Notes: generated by a model not told the origin, from the sequence alone. A DNA stretch of 64,000 nucleotides from Caenorhabditis remanei (GCF_010183535.1 NC_071332.1:13950001-14014000); one strand, 5' to 3'. Counted from the stretch's first letter, positions 1-13,519 are shown. Program-made: numbers and translations.

Positions 1-769
1 GTCTCTTTCGGTAATCGAAATGCAGAGTTTGTGAGCTGAAAAAATAGACGCTATTCAAGTTTTTGAAGGGTTCAGGTACCTCTGTCGGTTTTGCAAATAC
101 AAACGATGGACAAGTATAACTGTAAGTCCGATAATCACATTGTTTCTGGGGATGGAAGAAATTAATAGTCCTTCTCATTCCAAATACACGAATATCATCG
201 GGAAGCAAATTATTCAGAACTCCAGCTCCATCAGTTTGATACTTATCATCGTCTCGTGGTAATTGCATTCCGCACATCTGAAACAATAAAAACATGAAAT
301 TTTATCATTTTTCGTTGAAATTTTCAATGAAATCAGTGATGTTTTTATCATTATTTCACTTCGTTCAAGAATCGAACCTGTCTAGCAGCTGATACTGCTC
401 TATCAGTTCTCGCTGCTCTCTGGAAGAAGAAATCGAACGGTTTGTCTCTTTGTGCAGCTGTAATCCATCCAGCCTTTTCCATAGCCTCAAGAAGTTTAGA
501 CTCAATCGTGGGAAGATCTTTTTGCAACTGAAAAAATCAAAAAATTATCACATTTGACCTCAAAAAGTTTGTTATCTTATCACCTGCATCCCGTAGTATT
601 TTTTGCCTTGATACCCCAAAAGCATAGCATATTTTGCCTGCTTCACTCTTGGCTTTTTTGGCTCTTTGTGCACACCACCCGATTGAACATGGTTGAGCTT
701 ATCGGCAACAGGCTCTTCAATTGTCTTTGTCATGATTCGGGTAAGCCTTTGCAGCAGTTGTTTGAGCAT
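1..769 (-). CDS. pus-1: tRNA pseudouridine synthase PUS1 family (5' part; 3' end outside window)
   Basis: Converts uridine to pseudouridine in tRNAs; PUS1 enzymes act in nucleus and mitochondria. Exons, in transcription order, are 769-584, 527-378 and 277 to the window edge; each joins in phase with consensus splice sites. The catalytic-Asp motif RTDRAVSA is in exon 2 (Asp near residue 104). Exon 3 carries the family blocks DKYQTDG, LLPDDIRVFG and CDYRTYSYTCPSF. I start at the ATG at 769 because a TTTCAG acceptor lies 18 bases upstream and the first residues (MLKQLLQRLTRI) are basic and amphipathic, like a mitochondrial presequence. The frame stays open upstream to 1039, but that part looks non-coding. 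It is divergent from ctps-1. The assignment is very secure; the exact start is less so. Confidence 0.92.
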
Positions 770-1127
770 CCAACGGACGAAATCCGCCTGAAACCATTTA
801 ATTAAGATAGAGAAACTAGATGGCATCAATTTTTCATACAGAAAAAGCAAGAAAGTGATGAGAAATTGTCTAAAATCCTCCGAAAACTTTAAAAAACCAG
901 CAAAAAAAAATTTTTTTGAAAGACACGCCAACAAATTTACTGGCTTTTTTCCCGCCATATCATTGACGCAATTTTCGTGCCCGCGAAAATTTTTAAAAAC
1001 ATCTTTGTTATGACGATTTCTGCCTAAAAACACCGCCAATTTTGAAGTTTGGCCTCAATTTTCATGATAAAAACCTTCGATAATCGCAATTTCCACTACG
1101 GCCGCTTTGAAAATGTCGTTTTCAGAG
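770..1127. promoter_or_regulatory. Shared 5' region of pus-1 and ctps-1
   Basis: This 358-bp gap separates the start codons of two head-to-head genes, so both promoters must lie in or near it. A TTTCAG acceptor faces each gene (at 788-793 on the minus strand and at 1120-1125 on the plus strand), consistent with SL trans-splicing of both transcripts. No specific factor site was recognised. Confidence 0.5.
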
Positions 1128-4090
1128 ATGCCGGCGGAGAAGCGCGTCAAGTACATTCTGGTGACGGGAGGAGTCATCTCTGGCGTCGGCAAAGGCATCA
1201 TCTCGTCGAGTTTGGGAGTTTTGCTCAAAAACAACGGATATAAGGTAAGAAGGTGCGAGTAATCTCAGAATATGGAAGAAGGTGTTCAAACTAATATGAG
1301 GGATTATACCAGGGAAAGTTGATGAAATTAATAAAATTTCACTTTCAGGTCACAGCCATAAAAATCGACCCTTATCTCAATATTGATGCTGGAACCTTCT
1401 CTCCATACGAACACGGAGAAGTTTTCGTTCTCGACGATGGAGGTGAAGTTGACTTGGATTTGGGAAATTACGAACGATTTTTGGATATTCGTCTCACAAG
1501 GGATAACAATATCACAACCGGAAAAATGTTCAAACACGTGATGGAAAAAGAGAGACGAGGAGATTACTGTGGAAAAACAGTTCAAATGATTCCTCATTTG
1601 ACTGATGCTATTGTTGATTGGGTTGAACGTGTCGCAAAGATTCCAGTTGATGGAACAAATGAGCAGCCGGATGTATGTATCATCGAATTGGGCGGAACTA
1701 TTGGGGACATTGAAGGAATGACTTATCTCTCGGCATTCGAACGATTCCAACGCCCAACACTTAAAAATCATTTGATGAACGTTCATGTTTCATTAATATT
1801 GCACCCAAATGCAACTGGAGAGCCAAAAACCAAACCGATGCAAAATTCTGTCCGCCATTTACGTGCTGCTGGTCTTGTACCGGATTTGTTGATCTGTCGT
1901 TCGACGGAGAAGTTGGATCCACATTTGAGAGAGAAGATCTCAAGATTTGGTATGATGGATTTGGAACAAGTTGTTGGAGTTCATGATGTTTCAAATATAT
2001 ACAAAGTTCCGTTGCTTTTGCAAGATCAAGGAGTTCTTGAAGCAATAAAACACCGTCTTTGTCTTACTGAAGTTTGCGAAGACTTGAAGAAGGATTTGAA
2101 ATTCAACATGACGCACTGGTCACATCTTTCTGATCTGTATGGTTTTTTGAAAAAAAAAACACTTGTTTTTTAAAAATTTTGTTGTTTTCAGTTGCGATGC
2201 CTTCCAACAAGTCGTGAACATTGCTTTGGTCGGAAAATACGTTAAAATCGCCGATGCCTATGCATCAGTCAACAAAGCGTTGTCTCATGCTGCCATACAC
2301 GCCAAGAGAAAGCTGAAGATCACTTATGTTGATTCTGAGCTTCTCGAGAATAAGCCAGGATTCGAAGAACAATCCGCAGCGGCATGGAACATGGTCAAGG
2401 CTGCTGAGTGAGTTAAGAGTCATTTTCTGGGCCGCAATAGCATGCTAATAGAAGAGAGTGACTCGAGCCGCATCTCTTGTTGAGCAGCTAAACAACGAAG
2501 TTGATCGATAAAGTATAGGTTTTCTCTCGTGGAAACTAACTTCATGAGCATTTTTTGGAAAGTTGGAGTTTTAAAAAAAAATTTCAGTGGAATCATCGTT
2601 CCGGGTGGATTCGATATTCGTGGTGTGGAAGGAATGATTAAAGCCGCTGAGTATTGCCGAAAGAACAATGTTCCATATTTGGGAGTATGCCTCGGAATGC
2701 AAGTGGCGGCTGTCGAGTTTGCTAGAAACGTTCTTGGTATCAAAGGAGCCAATTCAACGGAATTCAACTCTGAATTGCACGAGGATCAACAAATCGGTAT
2801 GGAAATCGAATGAGATGACTTTTGAATGTATCTACGATGACATTTTCAGTGATCGACATGCCAGAGCACAACGTTGAAGAGAATGGATTGGGTGGAACTA
2901 TGCGTCTTGGTAGACGTTCAACTGTTTTTCTTACTGATGATTGCATTCTTCGTAAGTAACAGGAGAAGAAAGAAAACCAGTCTTTAACAAAACTGTAGTG
3001 TCGAAATTGACCTTATTACCGAAGAACGGTTGTCTTATCAGTTCTACACTTGACTCCATGTCTATTTGAAATTGATTGATCGAATTCTAAATAATAAGAA
3101 ATTATGAAACAAAATTTCAGATCGTCTCTATGGAGCTCACACCGTGGAAGAACGCCATCGTCATCGTTACGAGGTGAATCCACGTGTCGTTCCACAAATG
3201 GCTCGTAAGGGATTCTTGTTCGTTGGAATGGGTGTTGATGAGCAGAATACGGACATTTGGAATATAAAGAAGAGGACAGACAGCTCCGCTGAATTGATGC
3301 AGATGGCTGATCAAGCTGAGATCGATTTATTGCATAAGATTGACGATTTGTGTCAAAGAGGAGGGGACGGGGTCACTCGGCCAGCCGTTCGAATGGAAAT
3401 GTTCGAAATGAAGGGTAAGGAAACAAGTAACTGAAAACTTAAATCTAGGAAGCAAGTTTTAAAATTAAAAACCGAAGGGATTATTGACATCAGTAGAAAC
3501 ATAATTCGAAAAATCAATATTGCTCATTACAATTTGATGAGACATCAAAATTGAAGAGTAGTTTGTGAATGCGCTCCACTGCTAACCGTTTTTTGAATGT
3601 ATTGAGTCTGGTCTTGAACGGAAAGATGTGACTCTCATCATCTCTCTCTGCTAATTACCGTCTTATTGAGTAATCTAGACCTGCCTTTCTTATATCCTCC
3701 ATTCACTTCTTTCTTGCTATAGCACAGTGCGCGACCATAGGCTCTAGAATCGATAGTCACTGTTATTGAGTGTTTCATTTCCTTCATTCTATTCCAGATC
3801 ACCCATACTTCGTTGGTGCTCAATTTCATCCAGAATATCTTTCTCATCCACTCACTCCATCTCCACCATTCTTTGGTCTTCTTCTCGCCGCTACTGGTCA
3901 ACTCACCTCTTATTTCTCTGGGTCTAGAAGTCCTGCTCTTCAAGTTGTTGCAGAGGAGGGATCCCTTCTTGATGGACTTCAGAAGTCGTCTTCATCGACA
4001 TCTGGAGATCTTGTTGGAGAAATGCTGGACAAGTTGAAAATTAACGGAAATGCGACTCCAGGAACTCAAAGACTCGCCTCTTTCCACTAA
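1128..4090 (+). CDS. ctps-1: CTP synthase
   Basis: Makes CTP from UTP, ATP and glutamine, the last step of de novo cytidine nucleotide synthesis, in cytosolic tetramers and filaments. Seven exons (1128-1244, 1349-2136, 2192-2407, 2588-2796, 2850-2951, 3121-3414, 3798-4090) join in frame into 672 residues. The N-terminal synthase domain opens with the P-loop-like [11 protein letters not shown] (residues ~13-23). The C-terminal class I glutamine amidotransferase domain has the oxyanion block PGGFDIRG, the nucleophile elbow GVCLGMQ (Cys) and the catalytic His/Glu pair HPEYLSHP in the last exon. The start follows a TTTTCAG acceptor two bases upstream. All catalytic residues I looked for are present. 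The donor of exon 2 (GTATGG) was chosen because it restores the conserved SDLCDAF junction. Confidence 0.96.
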
Positions 4091-4547
4091 TTTTGTTTCT
4101 TCTTCACATTTTTTCTAGTGTTCTTCGTATCTTTATATATGCTCTCAATTTTAAAGTACCTTGTTATTTCTATTACGCAAAAATATTAATTTTTCCACTC
4201 GTTTTTGAGCAATTCACATTTATTCGCGCATTTTTCTTTTCCAGTTTTGAATTTTGTGGTCGTGTGTTTTCCTCTTGTTGTTCCTTGTTTTCTACCTTCA
4301 TTCCTAGCCATGTTCTTTTTCTACGTAATTCTTGTTTCCCTTTATTGTCCTTACCCGGATATTCGTTACATTGTTGACCCGTGTTCGTACCATTTTCAAC
4401 CCGATGAAAATCGTTCTAGAGTTTCAGACGTTCTAAAACTTGAAATCATCGATCGTTTTCAGTTTCTTATACTAGCCACATCGAATGGTTATCTTATTTG
4501 TTATATACCGTTCTTTTTTTTCCAGATCTTACAGATTAGTTTTTCAG
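4091..4547 (+). other. ctps-1 / cand-1 intergenic stretch
   Basis: 457 bp of T-rich sequence with no credible coding exon. It holds the ctps-1 3' UTR and the cand-1 5' region, and ends in a TTTTCAG acceptor that abuts the cand-1 ATG. The gap is longer than the roughly 100 bp usual in Caenorhabditis operons, so whether the two genes are cotranscribed is open. Confidence 0.4.
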
Positions 4548-7500
4548 ATGAGTGGCTATATTATCGGTCAGCTCGTCGACAAGATGTCGAATCCTGACAA
4601 GGATTTCCGTTTCATGGCGTGTAACGACTTGATGAAAGATTTATCTTTAAATACTATCACACTTGAAGATGATTCCACTGCTAAGGTAAAAGAACTACAC
4701 AAAAACGGCTTCCAAAGCAAACCTTAAGTTCATAGTCGTCATTCCAACCCTTAGTTTTCAGGTGATGCGTGCTTTGATTCGTTTGCTCAGCGATCCTAGC
4801 GGAGAAGTCCAGAATCTAGCAATCAAGTGCATTGGAATGTTGGCTCAACCCTCGAAAATCAAGTCTCATCATTTGGAGTATCTGGTTGAGGAGTTGACTC
4901 CACACGTCTTCTCAAAAATCGAGCAAGCGCGTGACATCCATGCGCTGACTTTGAAAGCAATGATACTCAATTTGGCTCCAACTGCCACTAACAATGCTAC
5001 ATCAACAGTTATCAAGAGAATGCTTCCGAAATTCATTGATTCGTTGCCCTCGTGTGCTCCGGATGATGCTGCTCGTATTGATGTGCTTGATTTGATCGGA
5101 GAAGTTTTGTTGAGATTTGGAGATGCTGTAAGTTACTTGTCAGTTCAGATAATTACTCATTTTTCTCTAATTCCAGGTGCCTGAAATGCATAAATCGTGT
5201 CTGAAAGTGATGGTGGACCACTTGTACTCATCTCGTTCAGCTATCCGCAAGAAGGCAATCATTGGAATTGGTCATCTCGCTTCCGTAATCAATGCTCAGC
5301 TTTATGATGAGCTTGTCACCGAACTTCTTACTGAACTCGCAAAGGCATCTACATCACAAACTTCTCAGACTCGCACTCTTGTCGTTGCTTTGAGTACTAT
5401 TGCCCGTGCAAGTGGCTCCAAATTCTCAAAGCATACACCGCAAGTGTTGCCACATCTCATCAGATTCCTCAGTGCTAATGACGAATCGGAATCAGAGAAC
5501 GATGATCTGAGAGAAGCTTCACTTCAAGGCTTAGAAGTTTTCTTGTACAGAAGTCCACAAGAAGTTGCTGCTTTCGAGAAAGACGTCATTGAACAACTGA
5601 CAAGAGCATTGTCTTACGATCCAAATTATGAGTATGGAGATGAAGATGAAGACGAGCAGATGGAAGACGACGAAGACGATGAAGATGAGGACTATAGCGA
5701 TGATGAAGATGTTACTTGGAAAGTTCGCCGTGCTGCTGCCAAAGCTTTCGAAGCAATGGTCTCATCTCATCGTGAATCTATTCTGTTTCTCTCTCAAACT
5801 ATTGGACCAATCATCATTGGAAGATTCAAGGAGCGCGAGGAGACTGTCAGAACTGAAATCCTCTCTATCTACATTGCACTTCTCAATCAAATTGCCATTT
5901 TGATTCCAGACCTGCAGAAAGGAATCGTCAGCACTGATGAGAATTCTATTGTCACTGATGATATCGTTGTGATTGGAGACACTAAGTTTTCTACCAACTA
6001 TCTTTCGAAGAGTCAATTGTCTTTAATCCAATCATTGGCCGAGCAAAAGGATTTGCTTCTTCGTTCTATTACAAAATCGATGAAGAAATATCCAAAGACG
6101 GGACCAAAATGTATTGAGTTATTGTCTGCACTCATCCGTGCTTATCCACCTGTTTTGGAGAATTCTCTCGATGAAATCATCCCAGGAGTCGCCGGTATTC
6201 TCACCGATAAGAACGCAACTGCTCAAGGAAAAATGATTGTTCTTGGCTTCATCTCGAAAGCATTGTCACTCAATGAACCTGCTAAATTCCAGAGGCTCTT
6301 GAATCCTATTACCACCGTGATGACTCGTTCGATCTCTGATAACTTCTACAAAGTGTCAGCTGAAGGGTTAGCTGTATCTTGCAAGTACATTGAAGTGCTC
6401 AAAGAGCTGACTTCAGCTGGAGGAAATGAAGAAGCTAAAAAATTGTTGGATGTCATTGAGAAGAAGTTCTTGGCGAATGATACTGATCAAGAAGTTAGGG
6501 AGAAGGCAATCAGTTCTGTCAGTATGTTGTTGTCATCTTTCAAGGACCAATTGAAGAATGAAACACCTGCAATTCTTGATAAGATGACTGAAAGAATTGG
6601 TCGTGAAATGACATGCCTTGGAGCCCTTCGTGCTTCTTCTCAAATGGTCGTAGCGGGAGTCGTTTTCAGTAAGGAACAAACGAAAACCATTCTCGAGAAA
6701 GTTGTTGAATACATCAAGAAAACATCCAGATCGTTGAGAGTGAGTTATTTACTTAATTTGAACATTTTATTTATTAACTTCTTTCCAGATGACTTGCTTG
6801 AACTTTGTCGAAAAACTTATGAAGCATACACCGCCGTCGGCAATTCCAGAGGAAGAGTTGACCCAAGTGCTTGGAGAACTGCCTGGATTGATTAATGACA
6901 GTGACTTGCAAATCACTAACCAGTCGTTCAGCTGCCTTACTTGTGAGTTCAGAGTCTCTTGTAATATTATTATAATTCAAGTTTTCCAGATGCCTTCTTG
7001 AACTTCCCAACCTGTGTGTCTGTTCACATGAAGCCGATTCTCGAAGCTATCATCAAACTTTTGCAATCATGTCTCATTCAAGGAGCGGCTCTTCAATCTC
7101 TTCTCCATCTCTTCACCGCAATCGTCAAGACTGATTTCCCACAAAAACCAACATTTGAGTCACTTCTTGACTCTGTAACGTCACCAGTATACGACAATGT
7201 TCCACTTTCGAGACAGGCTCAATTGGCAATTGCCTCATGTGCTGCTGTTATTACTGAAAGTACACAAAACATTGAGAAGAGTCGTTCACTCGCGAAGAAA
7301 ATTGCTCAACAGCTTCATGTATCGCAAGTTTCTGATTCAATTCGTCTTTTCGCAATGATCACTCTTGGAGAACTCGGCCGTCGTGTCCCTGAAACATATG
7401 GAGATGATTTCGCAGTGAAACCAGAAGAACTTGCAATCAAAGCATTCAATCATCTCAATGAAGATCTCAAAGCTGCTGCTGCGCAGACACTTGGAGCATT

Positions 7501-8683
7501 GGCTGTTGGAAACCTCAATGTGTATCTTCCTTTCATTTTGAGTCAGATTCGAACAGAACCAAAGAAACAATACCTTCTATTGCATGCATTGAAGGAGGTC
7601 ATTGTTTGGGAATCTACTGTGGAGGAGTCTTCTAAATCTACTGCACTTTTCCGATCAGCCATCGGAGACATTTGGGGAATGCTGTTGTCAAACGCTGCCG
7701 GAACCGAAGATGGAACAAGAAGCGTTGTATCTGAATGTCTTGGACGCCTCTGCTCTTTCGATCCTGACGTTCTTCTTCCAAAACTCAAAGAACACATGAA
7801 ATCAGAAGATCCAGCTATCCGATCAGCCGTTGTTTCCTCTATCAAGTTCATGATTAATGATGAGAAGAGAACTGTTGACATCTCTCTGCAGAAGCATATT
7901 GGAGAGTTCCTTATCGCTATCCGTGATGAGGATCTCAAAGTTCGCCGTGTGGCGCTTGTCGTTCTCAACTCTGCTGCGCACAACAAGCCTGCTCTCATCC
8001 GAGATCTTCTTCCAGACTTCCTTCCCTCGATTTATGAAGAGACCCGCCTCCGGAAGGAACTTATCAAGGAAGTCGAAATGGGACCATTCAAACATCTTGT
8101 TGATGAGGGTCTCGATTTGAGAAAATGTGCCTTCGAATGGTAAGTTTTCCCTGTCATCAACTTTGAAAATAACTATAATTCTGATTTTCAGCATGTTCAC
8201 ACTTCTGGAGAGCTGTGTCGACAAGATCGACATCACTAAATTCCTAACAGTCATGGAATGTGGACTCTCTGATCAAAACCATGACATCAAACTTCTCAAC
8301 TACCTCACTCTTCAAAGAGTTGCCAATCTTGCTCCAGGACAAGTACTTCAACGAATCGATCGTATCTGTGAGCCACTGAAGACTCAGTTGAACGTACGTC
8401 CTCGTGGAAACGCCGTTAAACAGGAGATTGAAAAATTGGAGGAGTTGAAGAAGGCAGTAATTCGGGTTGCCTACATGTTGAAGACGAGATTGCCAGATGT
8501 TGAGAGAAATCCACAGTATTTGGATCTCTATAACACCATTAAACACAATAAGGAGTTGGAGGTATGATTGATCATTATATGAAGCTTTATAATTATTTTA
8601 TAAAAATTCAGACATTGGCCGAGGATGTGCTGAAAGAGTCTCAGCGAGCGGTTGTGTACGATACCCCGATGGACACCGCATAA
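4548..8683 (+). CDS. cand-1: CAND1, cullin-associated NEDD8-dissociated protein
   Basis: Binds un-neddylated cullin-RBX1 and swaps substrate-receptor modules of SCF-type ubiquitin ligases. Seven exons (4548-4685, 4762-5127, 5177-6739, 6789-6942, 6990-8139, 8192-8561, 8612-8683) give 1,270 residues, about the family length (human ~1,230). The protein is continuous HEAT repeats. It has the acidic loop typical of CAND1 (poly-Asp/Glu at 5628-5715), followed by the family block [13 protein letters not shown], and it ends with the C-terminal lobe containing NPQYLDLYN. The ATG directly follows a TTTTCAG acceptor. The assignment is secure and no defects were seen. Confidence 0.96.
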
Positions 8684-10759
8684 TGAGCATATTGCCCGGA
8701 ATTCTTTAAAGCCTGAACCCCTTTTTTTGTAATCATAGTAACAATATCTTTCTTTTCCCATTTTCTTTTATTTAAAACCCTTTCTCTCTCACAATCGCAA
8801 GTCGACCTATGAATCTTTGTAAATTTTAAATTACTCCCGAAATTGTCTATACTTTATTTATTTTCGCTCCCAGCCTACAGAAAACAAACCGATACCATCA
8901 CATATTTCGCTCATTTGGTGTTTTTCCGATGATTCATAAATCAATTTCTTGGTTAATCCATTGTTGTTTTTCTTTCACTATTGAAAATCGGCTATTTGTT
9001 TCTATAAGTGGGCACCCAATTAGAACAAACCCAGTCAATAGTTGTAGTCTAACATCAGGGCCGCCCCTTGTTTAGGTCATACTCTTCCAGCACCTTATCA
9101 CGTTTTTTGTGCACATTGACCGTTACCCGGTATTAGTACACTGTTTACACTTTCTCTTTCACTCGGAACTTTAGTCTTTTAATTCTTCCTGATTGAGTTT
9201 CAGCTGTTTTCAAATCGAAATTTCGAGATCTAGGACTTGCTATTTCTAGGACTTGCTGTTTCTCTTAATGTTCTAGGTACATCTGACCACTTCCTAACTA
9301 ACATCAAAAGATATCAAGAATAACTGATAATATGAGAAAAACGTGATAGATAATCGAGAGATAACAGAAAAAAGGCCACAATCTAGTCGATGGAATACAT
9401 TGTGATGAGATAGTATAAGGAATCGAAGAGACGCAGAGAAACAGAATTGGCACGCCTTCTGACAGAAAAAAGAGAGAAATGAGAGAGAGATTGGGGCCAA
9501 TTTTTGGCCGATTTTCGATATGTTTCACTTTTTTGTTTTGTTTACGACTGTTTCAGTTTTACTAGTTTTGTAGGGGGAATCGTATTGTTAGTTTCAGTTT
9601 TAGGCTCTGAAATTCAGAGAGAGTACGGTATGTTTTGGATGAAGAGGTAGTGTATTCGAGAGAGGGTCAGATCTCGTTCTCATAGATTTGGTAAAGTTTG
9701 AAAAATGCTACGTTTTCCCGGTATATGATTTCTAGTTGAATGCAAGTTGCGCATACACCGTAAAACTTGTAATAGAGCGGTACCTGTTCACAGCCGTATA
9801 TCTCTGTTCCCAAAGGAAATATCTAAAAGGTGCTAACTAACAAAATATAGTTTAGAATTCATAGAATATTCCTTCAGTTGAAAACATTTTAATATCTTTA
9901 AAGACCGCCGAGATAGGAGGCTCCTCTTGCTACCTCTATTACAGGTTTTACGGTAGGTTTTTTTTTTGAAAACCGGTGTGACCAATTCTCTAACAAGGGA
10001 AGTATATGACAGACCGAGTTGAACTTTTTCTATAAATTTGACCGTAGGTAATTTGGACCTTGAGGATTCAAAAACTGCAATAAAAATCTGCTAAATGCTC
10101 ACGTGAACCGAGTTATGAATCGTCAAATGTTTCAGTAGAATATTTGGTGAATTGAAAATTCACGTGAAAAGCTAAACCATGTGAAAGAATAGGAAAGTGT
10201 GACGGGCCATAACTCGGTTCACATGAGCATTTAGCAGATTTTTATTGCAGATTTCGAATCCTCAAGGTCCAAATTACCTACGGTCAAATTTATAGAAAAA
10301 GTTCAACTCGGTCCGTCATATACTTCCCTTGTAAGAACTGTCTGTAATGGTAAGAATCAGAATTAATGACAATGAATCACTATTTCGAAGCTATCTATCT
10401 AGATCTGGAAGTCCGGTTTCCGGTTTGTGCCAAGTTTAACACTGGCTTAGTCTTTTCAAAAGCTTTGTTCCGTTAGTAAATAGTTTTCTGTGTTCCTTCA
10501 ACTTGAACATCCTCTAGATTACCTTGAAAGATTGGAGCAGAATATCTGTTTTTGCAATCGCTCCACTTGTAAATCAAAATTTGAAATCCAAAACTTGAAC
10601 GTATAAACAACAAGTTTTCCACCTATTTTTTGTTATCAGTCCTGTCACTCTTTTTGTTTTCGACTCTACATTTTCCATCTTTTTCGGTCTGTCTCTCTTT
10701 TTTTGTCTTCTTTTCCAACCGTTCTAATTGCACTTTTCTAGAAACTCCTCGTCTCAAAC
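8684..10759. other. Intergenic region with one foldback repeat
   Basis: About 2.1 kb between cand-1 and the acyltransferase. The first ~200 bp are the cand-1 3' UTR. No coding exon is supported. The only structured feature is the inverted repeat at 9989-10336. The stretch just before 10760 is T- and C-rich and probably holds the acyltransferase 5' leader. Confidence 0.4.
9989..10336. repeat. 348-bp foldback (inverted-repeat) element
   Basis: The left arm starts TCTAACAAGGGAAGTATATG and the right arm is its near-perfect reverse complement, ending CATATACTTCCCTTGTAAGA. The arms run about 115-130 bp with few mismatches and enclose a ~95-bp unique centre. No clear target-site duplication flanks it. 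The structure is that of a non-autonomous foldback or MITE; the family is not known to me. Confidence 0.75.
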
Positions 10760-13519
10760 ATGTCCACTTTCTCACGCCAAGATCAACTTCCGAATCTTCC
10801 CGTTCCAAATCTCGTGGAGACATTGGAGAAGTATATTGACTCAGGTACTGTAACTGACCGTTTTCAATGTATCTATATTCATAAATTTCCAGCATCCGCT
10901 CTTCTCACTACCGACGAAAAGAAACGTGTTGAAAAGGAAGCTCATGAGTTCCAACACTCCGAACTTGGCGCTCAATTGCAACAAGCTCTCGAGAATCGAT
11001 CAAAGAATCATAAGAATTGGGTGAGTTGGCATGTCTAGGAACATCTTTGGAAATCGAATACTTTCAGCTCGAAGACTGGTGGTACAATGTCTACACCGAA
11101 ATCCGTGATCCTCTGGCTCCATACGTGTCATTCGGAGCATTGAATACGGTATATAACTGTGTTGATGGAGGACAAATTAGTCGAGCAGCTGATGTTCTTC
11201 ATCATTGGCTCAATGTTTGGGATAAGATTAGACAGTTAGTTTTCCGAATAATTCTAGAAATCTTGAGAATATTTCAGTGGAAAATGGCCAGTAACATCTT
11301 CCCGTGGTGTCACTTGGGACATGGATCAATTCCATCATTTGTTCTCTTCGAATCGTACACCTCAGAAGCCAAGAGACACTATGGATCGATATTTTAAGAC
11401 TAGTGAGTAAGGGGATATTGTAATCCAGAAGGATACTGTCTCTTTTTGAATCATAACGTGTACTAGAATTCCATCAAATTTTTACGGGTTCTAAAAGTGA
11501 TATTGCCGGCTGGAGAGGTGTGAAAATACGACTGTGCTATAAAAATGATAAGGTAAAGACACACGTGTAGTTGTTGAGACACAAACTAACAAATTTTATT
11601 GATGTACTTTCATGGGGAGACTTTGGACGTTGACCCGAAACAACAGGTGAAGTTGCATTTGGACGTTATGTCACACAGACAGATTCTTTTCAGAAGAAGA
11701 AGGAGACACACCAAACCATGTGATTATTTGCTGTAACGGATGCTTCTGGAAACTAAATATTCTGAATGAGGACGATGATTCCATCAAGACTCCAGATGAA
11801 CTTTATAATGTAAGCCCCGCCTCTTCGACCTCTTATCCGAAGAAGACTTTCAGATGTTGAAATTCGTAAAAGACAACTCATCCGATGAGTCATCTGGATG
11901 TGTTAGCAAACTGACATCAACTCATCGAGATGTTTGGACAGCGGTATACCATATCGTCTCCGGGACCTACAGTAATCCCTCGTTTTTTTTCCAGAACCGT
12001 GACGAGTTGCTTCGCGTGAGTGGATCCAACATGAAACACCTGAAAGACGTTGAAACAAGCATCTTGTTCATGTCATTGGTACCAAAGAATGCGGGAAATG
12101 ATCATCAGAAGGTAAAGAAAGAAACTGGAAAACAGGAAGAAATATATATATATTTTTTTGTTTCCAGCTTATCACGAATGCACTTCAAGACGAAAGTTGG
12201 TTTGTCTGGCAAGATAAGTCAGTCAGTATTACGGTATATGAGGATGCGCAGGTTATGGTACAAGGAGATGTAAGTTTATCTTGAACTGTTCATAGGATAA
12301 GAAATTGACTTCCGAAACGGTTACACCAGGGAAACTCGTTTCCATTCATGATTCTCTATACCCCTCACCTTTGAAAGTGTTCACATTCCAGCATTCGAAC
12401 ATCGATGCAATTGTCCTTTTGCAAGTCGGAGATTACGCAGCTTCTCGTGTTAGAAAACAACTGTGGCACCCAGCGAAAACAGGATCAGATGCTCACTTTG
12501 AATTCCCTGAGAGACTAGTTTTCGAGTTGAATGAAGCGTTGAGACATGCCATCTCACAGGCAGATGTCGACTTTTATAAGAGTGTAAGTTCTCGAAAGAC
12601 ACTTATTTTCCACAACTTCTTCGTTTACAGAAGCAACTCTACCGTGCCCGCCCTGTTCACTTCTATGGATACGGAAACGACTTGTGCCGGACTGCAAAGG
12701 TCTACTCGGATACTGTAGTACAGTTGGCATTACAATTGGCATTTTTGAAAACTCATGGATGGTGAGCTCTCCTAACAGTTTCCGCTGAGATTTTGTATTT
12801 TTCAGCTTCGCTCCAATCTATGAAACCGCCTCAACAAGAAAATATTTCCATGGGCGGACTGAAACAGTACGTGGATGCACTCAACAGTTTGTTCGATTTG
12901 CCAAAGCCTTTACAGAAGAAAAGAAGGTCTGTCTGTCTGGGTGTCCGGATGTCTTTACTCTCAAGCATTTTCAGACCGAAAAAGAAGATCTCAAGAAGCT
13001 ATTCGACTCTGCCATCAACGCCCATAACCAACTGATGGCCGATTGCATGGATGGAAGAGGTTTCTTATTCTAATGACCTATAAATCTGAAATTCTATTAT
13101 TTCAGGTTTCGATCGGCACCTTCTCGGACTCAAACAAACATTGACAATTATGAACAAAGGATGTGGTCCAAAACGAGCGATTCCTGCTTTCTTGACAGAC
13201 GAAACGTGGAAAAGAACCGGCGGAGACGGAAACTTTTTGCTGTCGACAAGCTTTATTGGGTACATGGAAAATGAACAACCGGGAGCAATGGGATACGTGG
13301 CAGCGATGAGACCCGATGGTTATGGATGTTTTTATAGGATTGGAAAGAATAGGTAGGTACAACCTCGATTTCTTAAATAAATAAAATACAAATTCCAGAA
13401 TCTCTCTGTCCGTATCGGATTGGGCCTCGTCACGATCCAACATCGACGCATTCACAGGCAACATTCTCTGGGCTCTCGATGCTCTTTCTCCATTCCTGAC
13501 ACCTGCTCAGAAGCTATAA
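10760..13519 (+). CDS. Carnitine O-acyltransferase (acetyl/octanoyl type)
   Basis: Transfers acyl groups between CoA and carnitine for fatty-acid and acetyl-unit export. I resolve 14 exons that join in phase into 608 residues: 10760-10844, 10893-11020, 11068-11234, 11278-11402, 11694-11809, 11854-11943, 11995-12111, 12168-12269, 12392-12583, 12631-12761, 12806-12926, 12975-13059, 13106-13352, 13399-13519. The N-terminus has the family block LPNLPVPNLVETLEKYI. The catalytic His is the first residue of exon 9 (His311 in GDHSNID, aligning with the EHAAAEG block of CRAT by eye). RPDGYGCFYRIG near the C-terminus is the conserved PDGYG motif. The protein lacks the transmembrane N-terminus of CPT1 and ends QKL, loosely like a peroxisomal targeting tripeptide. 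It probably corresponds to C. elegans T20B3.1 (memory, not searched). Confidence 0.93.

Noticed and set aside
770..1039. Upstream in-frame extension of the pus-1 first exon
   Set aside because: Open frame without PUS1-like content; a TTTCAG acceptor just upstream of 787 and a presequence-like start at 769 explain the gene better.
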